A stretch of DNA of 26,461 bases from CAMDMI01 sp044379485 (GTDB taxonomy: Bacteria > Bacteroidota > Bacteroidia > Cytophagales > Flexibacteraceae). The DNA lies in NCBI GenBank assembly GCA_044379485.1, contig JBIPOE010000058.1:1-26461 (forward strand), written 5' to 3'. The notes beneath the pieces were generated by a model. That model was not told the origin of the DNA. It saw only the letters and a program-made list of their open reading frames with translations, and did no database searches. This document shows positions 22,071 through 26,461 of the stretch, one piece after another (the stretch's first letter is position 1; each line of letters starts with the position of its first letter). The translations under genes were made by a program, and so were the position numbers.

Positions 22071-24392
22071 TTATTTCTTTTCAATCTTCCTTACGATCAA
22101 TTCTTTGGGTGTGTTTATTCTCAAAAGGTATATTCCAACTGGTAGATTGTTAAGATCAACAAAGCTATTGGTTGTTTTCTCTAAGACTTTTCCATGAAGA
22201 TTAACCAGGCTTAAGTTCTGAAATTCAATATTATGCACATAAACTTTCCCTGAACTTGGATTTGGAAAAATACTGGGTTCAATGGTCTTAGTTTTTAAAA
22301 CTACTGAGCTTATAATCACTGGAATTACAGGATATTGAATAGTATCCCGGGCAACACTAAAGTTTGTAGAATCATAAGCTAGTCTTCCGAAAAATGCATT
22401 TGGATTTGTTGGAGATGAATTTGGGGTAAAACTCCAGTTCATTCCTGAAGGGGATTTTTGAGGAATTAAACCAATAGCCCCGGAGGTTCCGACGGCCAGA
22501 ACTCCATCCTTTTCAGGCAGTACACCATAAATTTCGACATTGGTACTGAAGGTTGGGGAAGAAGTGATGAGTGAACTGTAGGTAACATCCTTCAGGTTAG
22601 GCGTATAAACCCGAACAAAATTAGAAGCTCCTGCGCCGGCCGGCGGTTTTAACATTTTTATATAGGCATCCGATGTGGTCATGATTCGGGAACCGGTGAC
22701 ACAAATGGCCACCGAACCGTCTTTGCCAACCCGAAGCATATTTGGTGCATTTCCAACACGTCTTGTGTTCCCAAGACTTAGAAAATTAGCATTTTGGTTT
22801 TGCCAACCATCGTATTTTGGTTGTGTGTAGGGTGTTAAAATGGGCCCGTTACCAGGATATTCTGCAAGAAAAGTGGAATGAAATACTTTGAAATCAGACA
22901 GGCGGTATTTTCCAATCCAATGGATGTGAATGTCGCCTGTGGTTCCATTTAATGTATTCTTAAAACCAGCCGCGGTAGGATTTGCGACCAGATCATTGCC
23001 AATCCAGGATGTGTTGTAATCATTGCCATGCTGTCGGCCAGTCATTACCAGCATGCGGTTGGCATAGTCGATATCCATGGCATCCAGATACGAATCGGGC
23101 TGATCGTTGCTGGCTTCTTTTTTCAAACGGTCCCAGTTGGTGATAAACCCGTTGGTATCCATCGCTACGATCTGAGGGTCAAACTCATGGCGGGCATCCC
23201 ATTGCGCCTTTGATAAAGTATCAGGAGGCACGCCCCAATAATAACCGACGGTAAATCCAACATATAAATTATTGGTTTTTTTATCAAAAACGACTGCCCC
23301 AAAACCATACGATCTGGGATGATCTGCCACCCGACCTGTTCTGCCTGGTCCCGCAGAAAGGCCGGTAGATTCACCTGGATTTGCGCTGGTTGGAAGGTTA
23401 GAAGGTTCGCCAATTGCAGTCACCGGATCTACCCAACGCCTGTACCAGAAGTCATCCGGATAACGTCCGGTTCGTTCATTTCCATTGGCATCGGTGCTGG
23501 CGTAATTAAAATCCTGCTGCGTATGCGACCTCCAGCTGCCTCGTTTTCCCATGTAGCCGTTGATCATACTATACACTGCATCGGGAGGAGCCGGATTGCC
23601 GTAAACAATTTGCCCTGAATTGGTTATGTGCATCATCCAACCCGGAACAACCATGTTTCGACCGAAAGCATCGACTTTTCTTAAATAGCAAAGCGAGTTA
23701 AAAACAGGGATGTAAGTCGCTCCCTCTCCGTAAACTACTTCACCCTTTGTATTCACATCCCAGGGTTGCGAATTGGTGTGGATGTTGGAGTTCCGGTAAT
23801 CGTATCGGCAACGGGCATTTACGAAGAATATCACAGAATCCGGAATGCCGTTTACATAATTGTGGTTCAACCGGGCAATGAAATATTCTTCTTTCGGTGT
23901 GGGACTTGTAATACCGAAACGTGCTGCAGAGACATAACCCGAGTCGGTTAAAAACCGTCGTCCGGAAATGTACAACTCGCCCATTGGATCACCAATTCGG
24001 GTTGTAGTCCGGATTCGTGAGACCGATGTGCCTGAGTTGAGTGGAAAGTGGGTAAGGTGTAAAAGGGTTTTTCGATCTTTCGATACATGAAGGATAAAAC
24101 CTACCCCGCCCGAATCAGACAACAATGCTTTGCCCTGATTGTCTGTAAGCGGTAACTGATTTCGTTTCGATGCTGGTAAAACATTGGTGGATAGCCAATC
24201 CAGATTGTTGGAACTTCCACCCAGTAAAATGGTTCCATCAGATGGTGAGCCCGGAGCCTCAATCCGGAAAACATCAAAAAGATCCACCCTGCCCTGGCCT
24301 CCGATGTACTGGAGAAAATCACTGGTATCAACCTGGGCTTTACCTATTTGTGAAATGAAACAGATACTTAATATTAGAAAAACTTTTCGCAT
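22071..24392 (-). CDS. T9SS type A cargo protein with compositionally foreign body
   Basis: 773 residues. Signal peptide (MRKVFLILSICFISQIGKAQ), a long beta-rich body without a family I can name, and a C-terminal T9SS type A sorting domain (about 705-773: 'SIFPNPSSGKVYVHN', 'LVNLHGKVLEKT', 'LPVGIYLLRI'). The body has many aromatic/Gly-rich strands and self-similar phrases such as 'VYGEGATYIPVF' and 'IVYGNPAPPDAVY', which suggests a beta-propeller, plus a 'DIDYANRMLVMTGRQHGND' stretch. No catalytic motif is recognised. The central body DNA is about half G+C by hand count, against about a third in the CTD-coding part. It stands alone, with its own terminator and a divergent neighbour. The secretion route is confident; function is unknown. 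Confidence 0.8.
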   Translation of the reverse strand: MRKVFLILSICFISQIGKAQVDTSDFLQYIGGQGRVDLFDVFRIEAPGSPSDGTILLGGSSNNLDWLSTNVLPASKRNQLPLTDNQGKALLSDSGGVGFILHVSKDRKTLLHLTHFPLNSGTSVSRIRTTTRIGDPMGELYISGRRFLTDSGYVSAARFGITSPTPKEEYFIARLNHNYVNGIPDSVIFFVNARCRYDYRNSNIHTNSQPWDVNTKGEVVYGEGATYIPVFNSLCYLRKVDAFGRNMVVPGWMMHITNSGQIVYGNPAPPDAVYSMINGYMGKRGSWRSHTQQDFNYASTDANGNERTGRYPDDFWYRRWVDPVTAIGEPSNLPTSANPGESTGLSAGPGRTGRVADHPRSYGFGAVVFDKKTNNLYVGFTVGYYWGVPPDTLSKAQWDARHEFDPQIVAMDTNGFITNWDRLKKEASNDQPDSYLDAMDIDYANRMLVMTGRQHGNDYNTSWIGNDLVANPTAAGFKNTLNGTTGDIHIHWIGKYRLSDFKVFHSTFLAEYPGNGPILTPYTQPKYDGWQNQNANFLSLGNTRRVGNAPNMLRVGKDGSVAICVTGSRIMTTSDAYIKMLKPPAGAGASNFVRVYTPNLKDVTYSSLITSSPTFSTNVEIYGVLPEKDGVLAVGTSGAIGLIPQKSPSGMNWSFTPNSSPTNPNAFFGRLAYDSTNFSVARDTIQYPVIPVIISSVVLKTKTIEPSIFPNPSSGKVYVHNIEFQNLSLVNLHGKVLEKTTNSFVDLNNLPVGIYLLRINTPKELIVRKIEKK
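22440..24330 (-). other. GC-rich block inside the 22071-24392 gene
   Basis: Hand counts of 60-base lines give 31/60 G+C at 23041-23100 and at 24001-24060, and 29/60 at 22981-23040, against 18/60 at 22261-22320 and 20/60 at 22081-22140. The step falls near 22440, a little upstream of the sorting-domain code, and near the signal-peptide code at about 24330. Boundaries are approximate. Confidence 0.7.
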
Positions 24393-24590
24393 AACTGGCT
24401 ATAGATTTGGTTAAACTATTTGTGTTACAAAATTGATGTGAAATTCGTTTTACGAGGAATTTTATTTTCTCAGAAAAAGTTGTTAAAAAACAAACTTAAT
24501 ATTCCTAATTTATTATATTTCAAATATTTATATGCAAAAAAGAAAGCCAATATTTTGAACTAAGGATTTAAAAAACAAATTTCAATTTTC

Positions 24591-24598
24591 TAACTTTG
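24591..24598 (+). promoter_or_regulatory. -7 promoter box (TAACTTTG) for the 24630 gene
   Basis: A full match to TAnnTTTG, 31 bases before the ATG at 24630, giving a predicted leader of about 25 bases. There is no TTG at the expected -33 distance; the region is simply A/T-rich. It lies in the 237-base divergent gap shared with the 22071-24392 gene, which otherwise shows nothing clear. Confidence 0.6.
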
Positions 24599-24629
24599 AA
24601 GTCTGGAAAATTGAATTGTAATCCACAAG

Positions 24630-25889
24630 ATGCAAAATAGAAAACTAGAACTTTACAGCAGAGAACTTTGGTCGCTTTGCAGGTCATTGGATGGTTTGGC
24701 ACTAAAAAAGCTAAAGCAACTCATCAAAAAAAAAGGTTCAAAAGTTTCCTTTTTATGGATAAACCTTTTTACCCAATTGCGCTTGTTACGGAAATATTCC
24801 AAAACAAGCTTACGTGAAAAGTTGGGAAAACCTGATTCAAAAGAGATCAGAATTGCAGAGCGGATTTTATTAAAAAACATTCGAATTGCACTACATATCA
24901 AGTCTTTGCCTTCGCCCCGCTCCAGGATTTATATGCTTCTGAAAGCAGCAGAAGAATTTTATCTCAGGGGTTTTCCTCAATTGGCACATAGAGAAATTAC
25001 CAGGGCAAACAAAATTTGTATCGATTTTGAAATGCTTGAGGAGCAACATGCCGTTTTGGAATGGGCACTCAAAATTTCTTTGGATTTGGAAAACTGGTCA
25101 GAGGTGGAGCAAGTGCTTAGTCTGAACACCAGTTTAATTCAAAAATCAAGTGAGCTGCATGGTTTTAAGCAGCTTATGTTTGACTACTGGCAAATGGAAG
25201 TGAGTGCCCGGCCTAAATTGGAGAGGGCTTTTAAAGTTACGGAAAATCCAGGATTTTCTATCAGGGCGAAACTCCACAATTTACTTTTGGTGGGCGCTGG
25301 TTTTATAGGTGATCATTCAGAATTTACAAAACAAAACGCTCTCGAAAATGCCATTGAACTTCTTGAAAACCACCCAAACATTCAGCTTTCAAATCCAACC
25401 CTTAGCATAGAAATTTTTAGAAGATGGTCTGAATTTTGTCTCGAAAATGGATTTTTTGAAAGGCATTTTGAATGGTTGCAGAAAATTGAAACTGTTAGAT
25501 TTCTTTCACCATCGCAAAATATTCGCCTGGCTGAACTATGGTTGCTTTGGAAACTTCAGTTTGATCTAAAAAGCAAAAATGAAGCCCAACACGATTCGGC
25601 AACCAAAGTTTTGGACACCCTAAAAGTAAAAAAACGGGCCCTATGGACCAGGAGGCACCACGAAATGGCCCTGGCTTTATCGCAATACTATTTGGGACTT
25701 AATGCATTTAAAGATGTTTTGCAATTGTTAAGCCAACTTATGGAGTCTGCAAAAATAACCAGCATTGGAAAACGTTATTTATTAGAAGCCAAGCAATTAG
25801 AAATAGAATTGCACCAATCCATGGGTAATTTCGAATTGGTTCAAAACAAGATTCTGAATTTAAAAAAGATAAAGCTTGGCAATACCTGA
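24630..25889 (+). CDS. Unrecognised helical protein (419 residues)
   Basis: I do not recognise a family. There is no signal peptide or membrane segment, so it is probably cytoplasmic. The sequence is rich in Lys, Leu and Glu and predicted to be almost entirely helical. The first ~70 residues are strongly basic ('ALKKLKQLIKKKGSK', 'RLLRKYSKTSLREKLG'), and the remainder looks like paired helices of TPR/solenoid type ('AAEEFYLRGFPQLAHREITR', 'ALALSQYYLGLNAFKDVLQL'). A basic N-terminus plus a helical solenoid would suit a nucleic-acid- or partner-binding scaffold, but that is speculation. The ATG follows a good -7 box at 24591. An A9 run at 24726-24734 within the gene is a frameshift-prone site, but the frame stays open across it. 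It has no operon partner: the downstream DNA holds a truncated gene fragment on the other strand. Confidence 0.7.
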   Translation: MQNRKLELYSRELWSLCRSLDGLALKKLKQLIKKKGSKVSFLWINLFTQLRLLRKYSKTSLREKLGKPDSKEIRIAERILLKNIRIALHIKSLPSPRSRIYMLLKAAEEFYLRGFPQLAHREITRANKICIDFEMLEEQHAVLEWALKISLDLENWSEVEQVLSLNTSLIQKSSELHGFKQLMFDYWQMEVSARPKLERAFKVTENPGFSIRAKLHNLLLVGAGFIGDHSEFTKQNALENAIELLENHPNIQLSNPTLSIEIFRRWSEFCLENGFFERHFEWLQKIETVRFLSPSQNIRLAELWLLWKLQFDLKSKNEAQHDSATKVLDTLKVKKRALWTRRHHEMALALSQYYLGLNAFKDVLQLLSQLMESAKITSIGKRYLLEAKQLEIELHQSMGNFELVQNKILNLKKIKLGNT

Positions 25890-25955
25890 TAGATCCAAAG
25901 TTTAACCTTGAAATTTTAGAACTTAGGAATCATATTTTGAAATTGGTTGCTAAAA

Positions 25956-26237
25956 CTAAAAACCAATTTGCAAGCCGCCAGTGCCATGGGATGTTCCACC
26001 GGAAAATTCCGGACTTGTCCATGTTTGAAAGTATTCTGCATACAAACCAAAAAATTTAAGCGCCACACCAACATTCTGTCGATACACCATTCTGTTAACT
26101 TGCCCACTTGGTATTTTATATGGATTTAAGCCAAAAAATCCACTTTGCAAACTTGCAATATGGCCAACCAAATTTAATTGGGGATGCACATATTTAGGGG
26201 CTGCTGAAAAAGTCATTACTGGTTCATTTTCATGAGG
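25956..26237 (-). pseudogene. C-terminal fragment of an outer-membrane-barrel-like protein
   Basis: The open stretch runs from just after an in-frame TAA (26240-26238) to the TAG at 25956. It encodes about 93 residues, or 86 if the internal ATG at 26216 is used. The residues look like the end of a larger outer membrane protein: strand-like segments 'NLVGHIASLQSGFF', 'RQNVGVALKFFGLYAEYF' and a terminal 'GGLQIGF' ending in Phe, as in barrel proteins. There is no signal peptide or start context, so the 5' part is missing. It faces the 24630 gene tail to tail. It could be a short real gene, but a decayed fragment is likelier. The protein family is not identified. Confidence 0.5.
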
Positions 26238-26257
26238 TTATCAATCATTTTTAGAAA

Positions 26258-26305
26258 TTAAGTGCACGGGTTTTCTTGAAAAACACATAAAAGTCGTGCA
26301 CTTAA
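26258..26305. repeat. Perfect 11-bp inverted repeat with 26-base spacer
   Basis: TTAAGTGCACG (26258-26268) and CGTGCACTTAA (26295-26305) are exact reverse complements. Neither side has the U-run expected of a terminator and the spacer is long for one. It lies about 20 bases beyond the broken end of the truncated membrane-protein fragment. It may be a mobile-element end pair, a recombination site or an operator. Confidence 0.7.
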
Positions 26306-26461
26306 AAATATTGTCATTTCAAAATTGAGAGAACTTTAAAAATGTACAAGACAACCACAAATTGAATTTTTAGATGAAAATATTTTAGTGGCTTAAAATT
26401 GAATACTTTAGCTACAACTACTTTTGAACTAAAAACTGAATACTGACTACTTTTGACTGAT

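Noticed and set aside
26258..26305. Interpretation of the 11-bp inverted repeat as a rho-independent terminator
   Set aside because: The loop is 26 bases and neither strand continues with a run of Ts after the stem.
26417..26456. Direct repeat ACTACTTTTGA (26417-26427 and 26446-26456) at the right edge, considered as an iteron or CRISPR-like unit
   Set aside because: Only two short copies, low complexity, no third unit and no spacer regularity before the sequence ends.

Overview
The window looks like a chromosomal stretch of a member of the Bacteroidota with a fairly AT-rich genome. Three things point there. Four very large secreted proteins carry type IX secretion (T9SS) C-terminal sorting modules: two of the gliding-associated 'NRWGKK' type and two of the 'FPNP' type. 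Several genes belong to families typical of this phylum (DUF5686, DUF2264, a DUF4836-like lipoprotein, outer membrane beta-barrels). Several start sites are preceded by the Bacteroidota -7 promoter box TAnnTTTG. The order or genus cannot be resolved from the sequence. No rRNA, tRNA or CRISPR array was seen.

Layout. Positions 1-812 are a degraded zone. The first codons of a probable IS1595-type transposase run off the left edge, next to a truncated FtsX/MacB-type permease pseudogene broken by two single-base homopolymer frameshifts. Positions 985-3783 hold a huge secreted protein (lamin-tail-like, Ig/PKD-like repeats, gliding-type CTD) with its own terminator. Positions 3859-5433 hold a two-gene operon, a VOC-fold protein followed by an exported DUF2264 protein. 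Positions 5725-8655 (+) hold a second gliding-type surface protein, with 116-residue tandem repeats. It runs tail to tail into a minus-strand four-gene set (8652-13003): a lipoprotein, an orphan ABC ATPase, a clan GH-G-like glycosidase and a small outer-membrane barrel. All four are envelope-related and tightly spaced.

Positions 13166-17113 (+) hold a 1315-residue beta-rich surface protein with a type A sorting domain and a very strong terminator. Positions 17482-21883 (-) hold an operon of a DUF5686 outer-membrane protein and an exported FAD-dependent oxidoreductase. Positions 22071-24392 (-) hold another T9SS cargo protein whose body is clearly GC-richer than its own signal peptide and sorting domain. 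Positions 24630-25889 (+) hold an unrecognised helical protein. The right end holds an N-terminally truncated outer-membrane-protein fragment beside an 11-bp perfect inverted repeat.

Taken together, this is a cell-surface and envelope region: proteins exported by Sec, Tat or T9SS, outer membrane barrels, and periplasmic enzymes that plausibly act on carbohydrates or other surface polymers. Both ends show signs of gene decay and possible mobile-element activity. The best candidate for an undescribed functional unit is the lipoprotein / ABC ATPase / glycosidase / barrel gene set at 8652-13003. The most unusual single gene is the compositionally mosaic one at 22071-24392.
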